A stretch of DNA of 45,188 bases from a virus. Of this stretch, positions 22,001 through 31,417 are shown one piece after another; the first letter of the stretch is position 1, and every line of letters starts with the position of its first letter. A program made the translations under genes and the position numbers. The DNA lies in the IMG/VR virus record IMGVR_UViG_3300020578_000146, positions 1 through 45,188 of that record; one strand, written 5' to 3'. Under the pieces are notes generated by a model. That model was not told where the DNA came from and did no database searches. It saw nothing but the letters and a program-made list of their open reading frames with translations.

Positions 22001-24866
22001 CTAAGTCTTTATCCGAGAGCATTTGACCCGGAGGCATTCTCAAAATTTCTGGATCGAACGCGGTCTCCCTGTTACGGGTTGCTTGTATGATGGCTTTACC
22101 GCCCTTGCCTTTAGTGGTCTTCAGCCACTCTTCATATTCTTTGCGAATCTCTCTTCGGGTTTCAGTAGAAGCATCGTTGAAAGCAACCTCTTGGATGATG
22201 TGTCCAAGTTCGTGAGCGATTGCCTCAATGTTTTGGTTGAGTGTACGTTTGTCGTCATAGACAATAATAAAGTCTTTACCACCAGTGCCAAACTGATGTA
22301 CGTAACCTTGCGTTTCTTTTTTACGAATCTTTGGCAGGGCATCGTTAATCCGATATTCTGCTGACAAGCCGTACCTTTCTCTAGCGTTATTGAGAGCCTC
22401 GGTAAACGTATACCCTTCAGGAAGAAGATCGCTTTTACTGGCAAGAAAGATACGGACATCTCCCAACCCAACTAACTTTGTCAGCCGAGATAGTAATTTC
22501 TGAAAACGCGGGTCTACGTTGTCCGCCGCAACTACATTGTCACGAGCGTTGGTAAACGGACCATCGGCTAAAGGATTAACCTCATACATCTGAGTGCTGT
22601 AAAGCACAGAGTTGTCATAGGCTTCTTCTTCTTTTTCTTTAGGTTTAGCGGATTTGCGTTGTTCAGACTCTAGTGGAGCCTGAGTAATAGGAGCGGCAGA
22701 CGGTCTTAACTGACGATCAATTCCACCGGCTTCTGTAACAAGCGGAAGTTCAGGGCCACCCCCTTGTCTTATGCGCGCATTCAACTTTTCGCGTTCACGG
22801 TTTGCTTCCCGTATGTCACCTTCTTCATCAATAATCTGAATGCCGTGAACGTAACCGCCATACTCATTGTCTCTACGATCTACAGCACGACGAGCACCAG
22901 CAAGAGTCGTCGCCTTTCCAACAACAGCGCCAGTTCTGCGATTGATAATGTTATAAACAGGTTTGCGCGATTCTGGTACGCGCTGTTCAAATTCAGTTTC
23001 CTCCTGCGCTTTTATATCTCTACGGCGCTTTGGCTTGCCTATGCCTAGTGCTTCATCTCGCGCCCGCATTGCCTCGTAGTACGCTTTGACTTCAGCATCA
23101 GTCGCATCTTCACGCAGCGTCGGAATTTCGGAGACAGCGGCGGCAACGGTTGGAGCAGGTGCAGTTTCTAATGCAGGTTGGACTCCCTCTTCTCTACGAA
23201 CAACATTATCAGCAACTCGTGCAGGAGGTTCCAATCCTGCCACGCCAGATTCCGCAGGTACGAGTCCTGCGGTGGCAGGTCCTGATGGAGGCAGAGGAGC
23301 GCCTCCTCCAACTGTTGCACTGACAGTTGGCTGAGTAATTGGCGGTGTTGCGGCTGCGGTTGCATCAGGGACACCTTGCGCTGTTGGGGTAGTAGGAGTG
23401 ACAGTTGGTTGAACATTAAGTGCTTTCGCAACGTCAGGAGAAACCCCCGCCGCTGCAATCTGTTCTGGCGTAATAGTTAATTTAACTGGCGGTAATTTGC
23501 CACTTAAATGCTTATCAAATATGTCTAACTGGGTTGCGTTCCTGTCAAATTGTTCAGTGACGTTTGCTTTATAGAGTTCAATCGGTATCTTTGCAAGTGC
23601 AGCCTGCGAAGCAAGACGCTCATCATCTACGAGCAAATCTGCCAAGTCTTCTTGCGTCTGCTCTATCTTATCGATCTCATCGTAAATTTGATCTTCAGTG
23701 AGAGTGCTAGGTTTATAGCGCATATCCTCTGGCGCATTCTCTGCCAAGACTTTAGGCGGCGCGTCCAAAAGATCATCAACGGTAAGTTCTGCGGGGGGCG
23801 GTGGCGTAACGGGCGGCGTTACTCCTGCGGTTGTAGTAGGTGCAGCCGGAGGCGGCGGGGCTTCCGTAGTAGGCTCTTCACCGCGTCTTGCAAATTCAGC
23901 GCCTGCGCCAAGGCCAGCACCGGCTACGGCTTCTAGTGTACCTGCACTAATCGCGCCTCTAAGTAAAGGAACGTCATACCCTTGTCTTTGCAGAGCAAGA
24001 TTTTGAGCAACTTGTTCTTGGAACGCTTGACCAAACTCAGTACCGGCTTCTGCGGCGGCTGTTTTAGCAATTGCCCTCTTACTAATTTCTGCGGCAATCT
24101 GTTTGGCTACAGCGGGTTCAACACCGAATCTACCGGCAGCGGCACCAATACCTGCGCCTATGACGATCTGATCTAAATTCTCTCCGTTATAAGCCTGTGC
24201 TTCAGCGGCACGTTTTTTAGCCTCTGCATCGCTAACGCCCTGTTCACGAAGCACTTGATACGTAGCATCGTAAATTGAACTTTTAATGGTGCCAGCACCC
24301 ATCATACCGCCAAGGGTGAGCAAAGTTCGAGCCGTAGTCATAGGAGCAAGCAAAAATCTAGCCCGCGTAGCAAGAATAATTGGCGCAACTGTACCCGCAG
24401 CCTTGGCTATTGTGTCTACAGGAGCCGTTGCAAACGCCTCAAGACCGGCTTTAATTTGTTCAAGAACGCCTTTATCTTCGGCTTCTTTTAATATACGAGC
24501 GATTTCTTGCTGATCTTTTTTGGCTTCAGCGCTTAATAAACTATCTAACCAACCTTCTACCTCACGTATATTTTGAGATACAGGATTATCCGCACCAAAA
24601 AAATCACTAATTAATCTAACACCTGTTGTAGCGCCGCTAGCAAACTGAACGGGAACGTCAGCCAGTTGTCTAAAAAATCCAGATTCTTCTTTAGGAGGAG
24701 TCGGCGCTGGTACTGAAACACCTGCGGTAAACCACTGACCGTTTACTAAAAAGGCTTTGTCCCCGGTTTTAGGATTGGTAGCCGACTGGGTATATGGAAC
24801 CCAACGTCCATTAATGAGCGCAACTCGCTCACCCGTTTGCGGATTGGTAGCGGTTTGAACTGCCAT
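19059..24866 (-). CDS. Giant internal virion/polyvalent protein (HELGH, LPD38-like)
   Basis: A 1935-aa protein, last gene of the virion block. The N terminus has two copies of a ~23-residue unit (ATNPQTGERVALINGRWVP and ATNPKTGDKAFLVNGQWF). A Pro/Ala/Thr-rich region follows (~330-620). Near residue 884 lies a zinc metalloprotease motif, IAHELGHII. Beyond it are long helices, then hydrophobic segments (~1427, YYWYIIGNVSTALVNM; ~1660, FIFAGVQGMPFYGAGITLANLL) like the LPD38 domain of large polyvalent proteins. Such proteins are packaged in the capsid and ejected into the host with the DNA. The protease may cut peptidoglycan-linked or host proteins. The RBS is weak. Confidence 0.8.
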   Translation of the reverse strand: MAVQTATNPQTGERVALINGRWVPYTQSATNPKTGDKAFLVNGQWFTAGVSVPAPTPPKEESGFFRQLADVPVQFASGATTGVRLISDFFGADNPVSQNIREVEGWLDSLLSAEAKKDQQEIARILKEAEDKGVLEQIKAGLEAFATAPVDTIAKAAGTVAPIILATRARFLLAPMTTARTLLTLGGMMGAGTIKSSIYDATYQVLREQGVSDAEAKKRAAEAQAYNGENLDQIVIGAGIGAAAGRFGVEPAVAKQIAAEISKRAIAKTAAAEAGTEFGQAFQEQVAQNLALQRQGYDVPLLRGAISAGTLEAVAGAGLGAGAEFARRGEEPTTEAPPPPAAPTTTAGVTPPVTPPPPAELTVDDLLDAPPKVLAENAPEDMRYKPSTLTEDQIYDEIDKIEQTQEDLADLLVDDERLASQAALAKIPIELYKANVTEQFDRNATQLDIFDKHLSGKLPPVKLTITPEQIAAAGVSPDVAKALNVQPTVTPTTPTAQGVPDATAAATPPITQPTVSATVGGGAPLPPSGPATAGLVPAESGVAGLEPPARVADNVVRREEGVQPALETAPAPTVAAAVSEIPTLREDATDAEVKAYYEAMRARDEALGIGKPKRRRDIKAQEETEFEQRVPESRKPVYNIINRRTGAVVGKATTLAGARRAVDRRDNEYGGYVHGIQIIDEEGDIREANREREKLNARIRQGGGPELPLVTEAGGIDRQLRPSAAPITQAPLESEQRKSAKPKEKEEEAYDNSVLYSTQMYEVNPLADGPFTNARDNVVAADNVDPRFQKLLSRLTKLVGLGDVRIFLASKSDLLPEGYTFTEALNNARERYGLSAEYRINDALPKIRKKETQGYVHQFGTGGKDFIIVYDDKRTLNQNIEAIAHELGHIIQEVAFNDASTETRREIRKEYEEWLKTTKGKGGKAIIQATRNRETAFDPEILRMPPGQMLSDKDLEYYTSFSEWFADNVSKWVTTDKKPMTVVQKFFADIARRIRRLVAELRGNKFIPNKAVADFLNKMGPSDAQAWLRAIEVPNSGGYSMMNSVGNTVNNLPTLSKNVYESVRNILNSQNIADNLRSGIYAFLSLPQQVQLFAKELPSLKQLLNVLNVRASALKDRREVLDRNMRKWTKILRKVSADTRAKFYEVAHESTRLQIDFKNPTQQDLSDPERAKIVKEFNALNPDLKTIYYDMLASYKSMADEYLQLLSKNLSRRAAKKLARQMARKRLKIYLPLFREGNYWLRYQDANNDTVVRSFNSNRERNLAIQEAVQAGAAQSSMQPFSKPEDAYRDTQAGAFFNKVMEELDQRNAPAATKRALYELYLDQIPAQSVRQQYRERVRQSGSVGYKGYETDLINVYATVASRMANQLTNLEYIPEIDKVYADIKEEANKSAAGAENLAIDKLMTNLGLQMDYMRDPGNAPLTNFLSSFSYYWYIIGNVSTALVNMTQLPMVVYPVLAFKYGNVETSKAMTDAVAQYYKGGWDNDDVPGGEKKFPADKSFGVGLAPNSPLKKLYDAAVRQSAIRRSSGYDVVQGRKKTYGTGDYVGLKAKTEQILGWVFQNSERFNREITLIAAFNLEMQKSGGDINKSIESAIDAVNMTHGVTLTETSPRVFQTGFGKVAFTFKNFAQTMVYLQAKLLRDAVKGESPEVKKLAAKQLLGISTMAFIFAGVQGMPFYGAGITLANLLEDLFGDDDDMFMPKDEVRNSMDALPYKGVVNQLLMADVAARTGFGNLIWRDDEKRVEEIGPVLFAMEQIFGPSYAAAMGMYRGYEDWSDGHTYRAVESFTPSFIRNNLKTYRYLTEGALTRDKKTIYDDFSNYELFMQTLGFTPTKLAERTETAGALSRVQVNIKNRKDALLDRLYLASVTKDREGYREALEDIRKFNRNETVKKFGGQIKDVGKSLEERRRRAAQSTYGVYTPKTMQKGVKEITKKE

Positions 24867-24877
24867 GTTAGAACTTA

Positions 24878-26260
24878 TTATTTATCGAGTTGAAAGCCAG
24901 CAGGTAATTCCGTAGAACCCCCAAATTCTGAAGGCATTCCTTCAACATTACCAAAGTCTAAAAACTGACGATTCCAATAATCGTACAAGGTCTGCGCTTC
25001 TTGTAAGGCGGCTCTGTTCTCTTCACTATCGTCGTAGTTATAATTTTCTTGAGCCGCTTTCAATGATTTGCCTGCTTGAATCCACTGCGACTTGACGGTT
25101 TGATAATCTCTTCCGCTAGTGCTTTTACCAGCACCTTTGGCAATATTGTAAAGCCGAGTTAGTCTGGCGAACTCTGGGTTGGGCTGACCGTTTATCGTTT
25201 CTGGCGTTCTTCTCAGTTGACCCAGAATGACATCGCTTTCGCCTTTATTAACCCTTGCCAATTCTTGTGCTCTTTGTGCGGCAAGTTTTGCATCCTTGTC
25301 CGCCTCAACTTCAGTGACGTAATCTTTAACAGAAGTCTTCTTGAGAGTTTCTGCCGCTTCTTTCTTGGCTTTGAAAGCCTCCACATCACCGCGAGCCAAT
25401 GCTTCGCGGGCTTCCTGACGCAAGGCTCTCTCTTCCGCTGCCTTATCTTTAGCAGCGTTGACTCTCTGAATACTGGCGCGTTTGCGTGCCGTCGTACCTG
25501 CCTTAGCCTTTGCCATAGCAGAGATAAGATCTGGCTGATCCGTAGCGGCAACAGCGTCCCAGTACTCCTGCTCGTTAAGTGCAGCCTCTTCACCGGGCAG
25601 CAAATCAGCACGCTTGGCTGCGTCTTCAGCCATCTTGTCGCGCAACTCAATAGATTTAGCGTATTTGCCAAGCCCTGCTTCTTTCATCTCGGCATCGCGT
25701 TGAGCCAAGAACGCCGCACGACCTTCTGGTGTTTTAAGTGCAGCCTCTTCTGCTGCGGCCTGCCGTGCTAAATCTTCAAGAGATTTAGGCAACGTATAAA
25801 GTTCAGGCGTAATGGATTTAGGTTTTTCAGGTTGCCCGCCTTCCGCAAATGTCACAATACCGCCCATGTTGAACCCTTGCGGGTCCTCCATCCTACCTGC
25901 ATTAATTCCCCCAAGACCACGATTCATCGGATCTTGCATTGGGTCTTGCATTTCGCCGGAGTAACTTGTTGGACCACCGTACCCAAGTGTTCCTCCGCGT
26001 CCACCACGCGCACCAACAATACCCGACTCAAGATTGTTTAATTGCTGCTTTAAATTGTCGCCCATCAAAGGTTGGACAGGGGGTTGCTTAAGTCTCTCAA
26101 ACTGTTTGAGTAGCGCGTACAGATCCACAAGCGGGGCTACACCGGTTGCAGCCTGACTTTTTACATATTGAATAGCCTGATCAACAGGCATACCTTTGGA
26201 CATCGCTCCTTGGAGCGAAGCGAGCATAGCTTGTCCTGTTTCGCTAACCGGGCCAATCAT
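24878..26260 (-). CDS. Virion protein, helical, Ala/Lys/Glu-rich
   Basis: A 460-aa protein. Residues ~1-80 are helical (MIGPVSETGQAMLASLQGAM, VDQAIQYVKSQAATG). A Gly-rich linker (ARGGRGGTLGYGGPTSYSG) precedes GGIVTFAEGG, a short motif that occurs in several virion proteins of this phage type. The rest is a long helical, Ala/Lys/Glu-rich region (~170-430). It is probably an internal virion or ejection protein, because it sits next to the giant protein and shares its helical build. GGGAG lies in the end of the upstream gene, 8 bp before the ATG. Confidence 0.7.
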   Translation of the reverse strand: MIGPVSETGQAMLASLQGAMSKGMPVDQAIQYVKSQAATGVAPLVDLYALLKQFERLKQPPVQPLMGDNLKQQLNNLESGIVGARGGRGGTLGYGGPTSYSGEMQDPMQDPMNRGLGGINAGRMEDPQGFNMGGIVTFAEGGQPEKPKSITPELYTLPKSLEDLARQAAAEEAALKTPEGRAAFLAQRDAEMKEAGLGKYAKSIELRDKMAEDAAKRADLLPGEEAALNEQEYWDAVAATDQPDLISAMAKAKAGTTARKRASIQRVNAAKDKAAEERALRQEAREALARGDVEAFKAKKEAAETLKKTSVKDYVTEVEADKDAKLAAQRAQELARVNKGESDVILGQLRRTPETINGQPNPEFARLTRLYNIAKGAGKSTSGRDYQTVKSQWIQAGKSLKAAQENYNYDDSEENRAALQEAQTLYDYWNRQFLDFGNVEGMPSEFGGSTELPAGFQLDK

Positions 26261-26263
26261 GGT

Positions 26264-27352
26264 TTAACTCCCGAAAGATCCAAACAAACCACCAACACCA
26301 CCGGTCAAACCAGAGATCTGGGCAAGTGTGCTAGGTGCCTGCGTATATATGTTTCTAGTTTCTGCCGACGAGGGCGTACCACGCAGCAAGTTGGACATGA
26401 ACTCCAACTGCTTGTACGGATAAGTCATCTCGTCAATGAAGCGTTGATAATTCGACTCCAACATCTTCTGCTTCAGTGCCTGCTGCTGCGCTCCCGCGCC
26501 TAGTTGAGCGCCGAGAATACCGGCTGACTGTTGATACTGCTGCTGACCAAGAGTGCCTAACTGACTCGCCGCAGCCAATTGCTGCTGAAGCCCCTGCAAC
26601 CCAAGGCCCGCACCAAACTGGCGAGACTGCTCGCCCAACTGAGCACCAGAGAACCCATACTGAGCGCGAAGTTGCGCGTCTTGTGCAGCCTGTTGTGCGG
26701 CTTGCTGATAGGCGTTCTGAAGCCCAGTTGCTTGGATTGTGCCAAGTTGTTCGCCTAGATTGCGTCTAGCCTCAGACTCCACCAAAGCCTGACGAGTACC
26801 GCCCAAGGCACCAGACCGGGCAGCGGTAGCCCGCATACCGGGAATCTGACGACTATAGTCCGCAATTGCCTGCCGCTTTTGCTCTTCAACTACATTCTGC
26901 ATGTAGGGCGACATGTACTGCTGCAAAGGAGCAGGAGCGCCCGGACGACGGCTAGGTTCAAACGGAGATCGGTAAAAATTTCTTTGCTGAAGTGGGTCGT
27001 ATTGCGCCAAGTTCTGTGCTTGAAGCGCAGCAAGTCCCGTAAATCCAGTAGCCTGAGCCGTCTGGGGAGAAACCTGCATACGTGAAAGATCTTTGTACGC
27101 CTGCGTTTGAAGCGGACTTTCCCCGGCAACAAGTTCACGACCGTATGGCTGGAAGCCGGATTCAAGAACGGGGACTTGTTTACCAGTGGTCGGATCGGTT
27201 GTGAACAGAGGCTGTCTAGTTTTAGGGTCAAGTTTCTGTTTTGGGAACGTTAACGACGCGCCAAATCCCAGTAAGTCAGTGGCGTACTGTTTAGCCCACT
27301 CTGGGATGTTGGATGTGACTGTTTCTGTTTTGGTGGGAGTTGGAGTAGACAT
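26264..27352 (-). CDS. Virion protein, Gln/Ala-rich
   Basis: A 362-aa protein. After a Thr-rich start (MSTPTPTKTETVTSNIPEWA), it is strongly rich in Gln, Ala and Leu (QNAYQQAAQQAAQDAQLRAQ, QSRQFGAGLGLQGLQQQL). It is likely a long helical protein. Such proteins near the ejected internal proteins of podophages are often internal core components. I cannot name a family. A good RBS (GGAGG, 9 bp before the ATG) is present. Confidence 0.7.
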   Translation of the reverse strand: MSTPTPTKTETVTSNIPEWAKQYATDLLGFGASLTFPKQKLDPKTRQPLFTTDPTTGKQVPVLESGFQPYGRELVAGESPLQTQAYKDLSRMQVSPQTAQATGFTGLAALQAQNLAQYDPLQQRNFYRSPFEPSRRPGAPAPLQQYMSPYMQNVVEEQKRQAIADYSRQIPGMRATAARSGALGGTRQALVESEARRNLGEQLGTIQATGLQNAYQQAAQQAAQDAQLRAQYGFSGAQLGEQSRQFGAGLGLQGLQQQLAAASQLGTLGQQQYQQSAGILGAQLGAGAQQQALKQKMLESNYQRFIDEMTYPYKQLEFMSNLLRGTPSSAETRNIYTQAPSTLAQISGLTGGVGGLFGSFGS

Positions 27353-27366
27353 TTAAATAGCCTCCA

Positions 27367-30300
27367 TTAACGGGGCAGGTATTTATCGGCATTAACGCGG
27401 GGAGCCTGCTTTTTCCTACCCGTCCGCGCTGCGCGAATCTGCGCCATCATCTTATACAACTTCTTTGCACCGGCTTCGGTCGAGCCATTACCAAGGTGCG
27501 ATACCACATCGGCAGGGATCACAAACTCCCCGTCTGCCAGAGCCGCCCTCTGGACACCTTTACCACGAATTACGGCAGGGATGTCATCAGACATACCGTC
27601 TCCTTCGCCTCGCAGGAGTTTACCACCTGCACGGTACTCAGGCATCGCGGCCATGCCGCCTCCGGCAAACCCGAAGTTATACCCGTCAGCCGGGTTCACA
27701 GCGGCACCCATACGTGGGTCACGGGTCAGAGAGGCAATACCGCCCGCCTGATACTTCTTCTTTTTAATCTTACCTTTTTTCACATAGCCTCCTGCTGCTG
27801 CGCCTTTTTCGTCATAGGCCCTTGGACATCGATCTGCGCTTGATGCGTAGATTGGGACTCCTCTATCTGTGTATCCACAGAATACCCGTCCTTCTCTGGG
27901 ACCCGGCGTGTCCTCCCACCATCCTACACAACGATCTTGGACCCAATCGTAGTAAGTACCAAAGCTACACTGCGGCATACCTCTAGTCCCACCGCCGCCA
28001 CCGCCCCCGCCCCCGCCGCCACCATCACCGTCACCGCCTTCGGGAATATTGATGCAATCTTCCGCGTAAATTGGAGTCACGCCATCGGCTTCATAACCTT
28101 TAAAGTCCGGCATGTACCCCGGAGGACACGACCCACTAGCAGTTTTAGGTGCACGAGACCTGCTCGGAGGTGGTGGGCTATCTTCGGGGCATGTGTTATT
28201 TGGATGATCAGTGGCTTTACTTCCGTCAACACACCTTTTTACTTGAATGTCGATAATTGGAACGCAGTAGAGAGGCCATTTAAGCCCCAACATTTTTAAG
28301 TAAACGTTCTCTCTTGTTCCTTGCGGACACAACGTAAAATCATCGCAACCAAAAATTGGATGTGGTTCAGTACCATCTGGACATTTAGGTTTTGGCGGTT
28401 TGCCAGTCGGATATCTGCACTTGCCCGTAATCGGGTCACGGATCATATCCTCGCCGTCAGGACCCATTTCCTGCGCGCAGGTGTTTGAACCTTCTGGTTT
28501 GTTACATCCGTAGGATTCAACTGGTTTAGAACCGTCCGCACATCTGCCATTTCCGCAGATGCCTTCTTCGTTAGGCTCCTTACCGTCAGGACATTTTTTA
28601 ACAACGTCGGTTATGTCTTCAAGACAGAACCCTGTCGGAGACTTGGTGTAGTCAGCAACATTACCGTCCGCACAGATTCTTGGCTTAGTGCAGCCGTAAT
28701 CAGGATCTGGGGTAGATCCGTCAGAACATTTTCTATTTTCTGGGCACTTACCGTTTTTATCTTTAGGCAAGCCATCTGGACATTTATCTTCAGGGCATTC
28801 CCCAAGCGCGTTAGGAGCAGAACCATCGTCGCAAGTTCTGGCTTTCATGCAGCCCCAAACAGGATCACGAGGCGACCCGTCTGGACACTTTTCTGGTTTT
28901 TTATCGCAACCATAGACAGGATCAGGATCTGATCCGTCTGGACACTTGTTGTCTTTCTTTTGACAGCCTAAATCAGGATCAGGTTTAGATCCGTCTGGGC
29001 ACTTGTCTCCGTCGCAAAATCCGTTTTTATCTGGAAGTTTTCCGTTAGAACAAAGTTTAAATTTGTTGCAACCAAAAACAGGATCAGGAAGAGATCCGTC
29101 TTCGCATCTTTCTCTTTTGTCACAACCATAGACAGGATCAGGATCTGATCCGTCTGGGCATTTACGGGTTGAGGGACAGTTCCCGTTAGCATCCGGTAGC
29201 GAACCATCGTCACATAGTTTTGGTCTGTCACAGCCGTAAACCGGATCTTTAGGCTTGCCATCAGCGCAAAGATTATCTTCAGGACATTCGCCGTTTGCGT
29301 TTGGCAGCGAGCCGTCATTACAACGTCTTGGTCTATCGCAACCTAAGACGGGATCTTTGGGTTTACCGTCTGGACATAAGTCTTCCGGACAGAATCCGTT
29401 TGCATCCGGGAGTGAACCGTCATTACACCGTTTCGGCCTATCACAGCCTAGGACAGGATCCTTGGGCTTACCGTCTGGGCACAAGTCTTCCGGACAGAAT
29501 CCGTTTGCATCCGGGAGTGAGCCATCGTCACAACGTCGCCCACGGTCACAACCGTACTCAGGATCAGGATCTGATCCGTCTGGGCATTTTCTAACAGGAC
29601 ACTTGCCCGTTACTGGATCTGGAAGCGATCCGTCTCCGCACAATACGGGTTTATCGCAGCCGTACCTAGCGTCTGGAATAGATCCGTCCGGGCATTTTTT
29701 AACGCAATTCCCGTTAGCATCGGGTAATGAACCATCCGCGCATTTTTTGATGCAATTGCCTGCGGAATCCGGTGCCGAACCATCTGGGCATTTAATTGCT
29801 CCGCACGGGTCTTGACCTGTTAAAAAATCTATTGGGTCATATTCCTCACCCGCACGAGCAGTACCTGCCGGACATCGTGGTTTAGGCGGTGGCGGGGGCG
29901 GCGGGGGAGGTGGAGGAGGCGGGACAACTTCTGGGTATTTAACTACGGGACCGTATTGAGTTTCTCCGCGAATCCCAGAAGTGTCGTAGTAATTCCCCAT
30001 ATCGACTGGCGATCTGCCAATCGGTGGGTTCAAAAGCGATCTATACCATTCAGCAAGGTTTTTATCGTAAGGTTTAAGAGAGGCAATACCTGTACCTACA
30101 CCGCGAGGCGTGGGTTGAGTAAGACCTGTGAGCGGATCGATTTCCCTTAAAGAAGAAGTGTCGCCCTGATCAGCGGTATTCTCCGTGGCGGGAAGGCCAC
30201 GGTACCAGTCAGTCAGGGCGGGAGCGAAAGGGCGCAGATCCTCGTAATACTTACGCCTCCTTTCTTCTTCGGTGTCTGTTACACCGCCTTCCGCAAAAGT

Positions 30301-31383
30301 TTCCTCGCCAGTATAAGTATCGACAGGAACTTCATAGCCGTTGTCTCGCACCCGCGACATCGGGAAATTAGGATTTGGACGCGGCACAATACCGCCCCCG
30401 GCCATCGAATAGCCCGATTCAGTTGGACGCGGACGATAAAACTCTAACGGTTCAGTTCTTCTTGGACTGGGTATGTTAGGTGGTGGCTGACCGGGTGGAG
30501 CCTGTCCCTGTTGGCCCTGCGGAGTAGCAGCAGGGTTCTGCGTATAGCCCGGATACTGCGTGGTGTAGCCCTGATCGGTATAACCCCCACCGATAAAGTA
30601 CGGCTGACCCGGTTCACCAAAGCGAGGGTTGACTTGCCCACGTGAAAACTGCACGTTTCGATACTGCGTTGGTTGCGGAGTCGGAATACCCGGTCGTTGA
30701 CCCGTTATTTTTTGTTCTGCTTTCTTAGCCGCATACATCATTATGGCGTCCATTATCGGGTCGCCTGACCGGAACAGTCCTCCTTGCCTTTGCTGCCCTT
30801 GCTGTGCAGTACCCGGCTGACCGCCGCCCAGTATGTTTCGTAAAGCATTTTCGATGCCGCTGGGTGAGCGCACAGTAGTTTGAGGTTTACCAATCGCAGC
30901 AGCAGGCAACCCCCCGTAGACGGTATTGGTTAAAACATCTTCGTCAGACATCCGCGCCAACTCATCAGGCGTTGGAGATTTAGTCGCCGTCGTTTTACCC
31001 ACCCCTTGACCCATAGCAGAAGTAATCCCGCCCAGAATTCTGGTTCCGGCGTAGGCTTTCATGCCCGCATCAAGACCCTTCTGCAAATCGCCCTTAATAG
31101 CGCCGTAGGCTGCGCCGGTTATTAGGGACGTAGTTAGGGGGTTTTGGAGGGCAGTGGTAGCAACAGTACTTATACCTCTGCCTATAGACCTCAAAAAATT
31201 AGAAAGAAAGTTTGCCTCGGGATAACCCGTTTCAGGATTGATCGGCAATTCCATTCCACGTGACCGTGCTAGTGCCTGAAGGCTTCGCACTTCGTCGGGC
31301 GTCATATGGACAAGAGTGCTATCTCCGCCGCGACCCTGCGCGGCTACAAGAGAAGCGACACCCTGCATCGGATACTGGTTCAT
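27367..31383 (-). CDS. Cys-repeat virion protein, 1338 aa
   Basis: Residues 1-~130 begin like internal proteins of marine podophages (LVHMTPDEVRSLQALARSRG, NPETGYPEANFLSNFLR, then hydrophobic helices). Gly/Pro/Gln-rich linkers and GGGIVPRPN follow, then a polyproline run (~490-503). Next come about 26 Cys units of the type CPDGSDPDPVYGC (~530-1065), then a Gly run. The C terminus (DGEFVIPADVVSHLGNGSTE, then KKLYKMMAQIRAARTG) is a motif I know from podovirus structural proteins. Its function is likely virion-internal or adhesive. The Cys array is an unusual insert. A GGGGGG RBS precedes the ATG. Confidence 0.75.
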   Translation of the reverse strand: MNQYPMQGVASLVAAQGRGGDSTLVHMTPDEVRSLQALARSRGMELPINPETGYPEANFLSNFLRSIGRGISTVATTALQNPLTTSLITGAAYGAIKGDLQKGLDAGMKAYAGTRILGGITSAMGQGVGKTTATKSPTPDELARMSDEDVLTNTVYGGLPAAAIGKPQTTVRSPSGIENALRNILGGGQPGTAQQGQQRQGGLFRSGDPIMDAIMMYAAKKAEQKITGQRPGIPTPQPTQYRNVQFSRGQVNPRFGEPGQPYFIGGGYTDQGYTTQYPGYTQNPAATPQGQQGQAPPGQPPPNIPSPRRTEPLEFYRPRPTESGYSMAGGGIVPRPNPNFPMSRVRDNGYEVPVDTYTGEETFAEGGVTDTEEERRRKYYEDLRPFAPALTDWYRGLPATENTADQGDTSSLREIDPLTGLTQPTPRGVGTGIASLKPYDKNLAEWYRSLLNPPIGRSPVDMGNYYDTSGIRGETQYGPVVKYPEVVPPPPPPPPPPPPPKPRCPAGTARAGEEYDPIDFLTGQDPCGAIKCPDGSAPDSAGNCIKKCADGSLPDANGNCVKKCPDGSIPDARYGCDKPVLCGDGSLPDPVTGKCPVRKCPDGSDPDPEYGCDRGRRCDDGSLPDANGFCPEDLCPDGKPKDPVLGCDRPKRCNDGSLPDANGFCPEDLCPDGKPKDPVLGCDRPRRCNDGSLPNANGECPEDNLCADGKPKDPVYGCDRPKLCDDGSLPDANGNCPSTRKCPDGSDPDPVYGCDKRERCEDGSLPDPVFGCNKFKLCSNGKLPDKNGFCDGDKCPDGSKPDPDLGCQKKDNKCPDGSDPDPVYGCDKKPEKCPDGSPRDPVWGCMKARTCDDGSAPNALGECPEDKCPDGLPKDKNGKCPENRKCSDGSTPDPDYGCTKPRICADGNVADYTKSPTGFCLEDITDVVKKCPDGKEPNEEGICGNGRCADGSKPVESYGCNKPEGSNTCAQEMGPDGEDMIRDPITGKCRYPTGKPPKPKCPDGTEPHPIFGCDDFTLCPQGTRENVYLKMLGLKWPLYCVPIIDIQVKRCVDGSKATDHPNNTCPEDSPPPPSRSRAPKTASGSCPPGYMPDFKGYEADGVTPIYAEDCINIPEGGDGDGGGGGGGGGGGGTRGMPQCSFGTYYDWVQDRCVGWWEDTPGPREGRVFCGYTDRGVPIYASSADRCPRAYDEKGAAAGGYVKKGKIKKKKYQAGGIASLTRDPRMGAAVNPADGYNFGFAGGGMAAMPEYRAGGKLLRGEGDGMSDDIPAVIRGKGVQRAALADGEFVIPADVVSHLGNGSTEAGAKKLYKMMAQIRAARTGRKKQAPRVNADKYLPR
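28190..29800 (-). repeat. Coding tandem repeat, about 26 Cys units
   Basis: Units of about 20 codons, each with two Cys framing DGS-type loops, for example KCPDGSDPDPVYGC, RCDDGSLPDANGFC and LCPDGKPKDPVLGC. Two unit types partly alternate (xCNDGSLPDANGFC with LCPDGKPKDPVLGC), which suggests growth by duplication of unit pairs. The Asp/Gly/Asn loops between Cys pairs recall the calcium-binding thrombospondin type 3 style, but homology is not shown. In the cytoplasm the Cys would be reduced; pairing would need an oxidising place. Confidence 0.9.
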
Positions 31384-31417
31384 AAACCCCCCACGGGGAA
31401 AAGATATTTAAATCGTA

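Noticed and set aside
23550-23936. ORFs antisense to the giant protein and its neighbours (also 25217-25771 and 22023-22364, + strand)
   Set aside because: They lie entirely opposite well-supported - strand genes, have no phage-like motifs or RBS, and follow from codon use of the sense strand.
29255-29815. 186-aa + strand ORF with SGHSPFASGSEPS repeats
   Set aside because: It is the mirror of the Cys repeats on the - strand. Repetition in the real gene keeps the opposite frame open.
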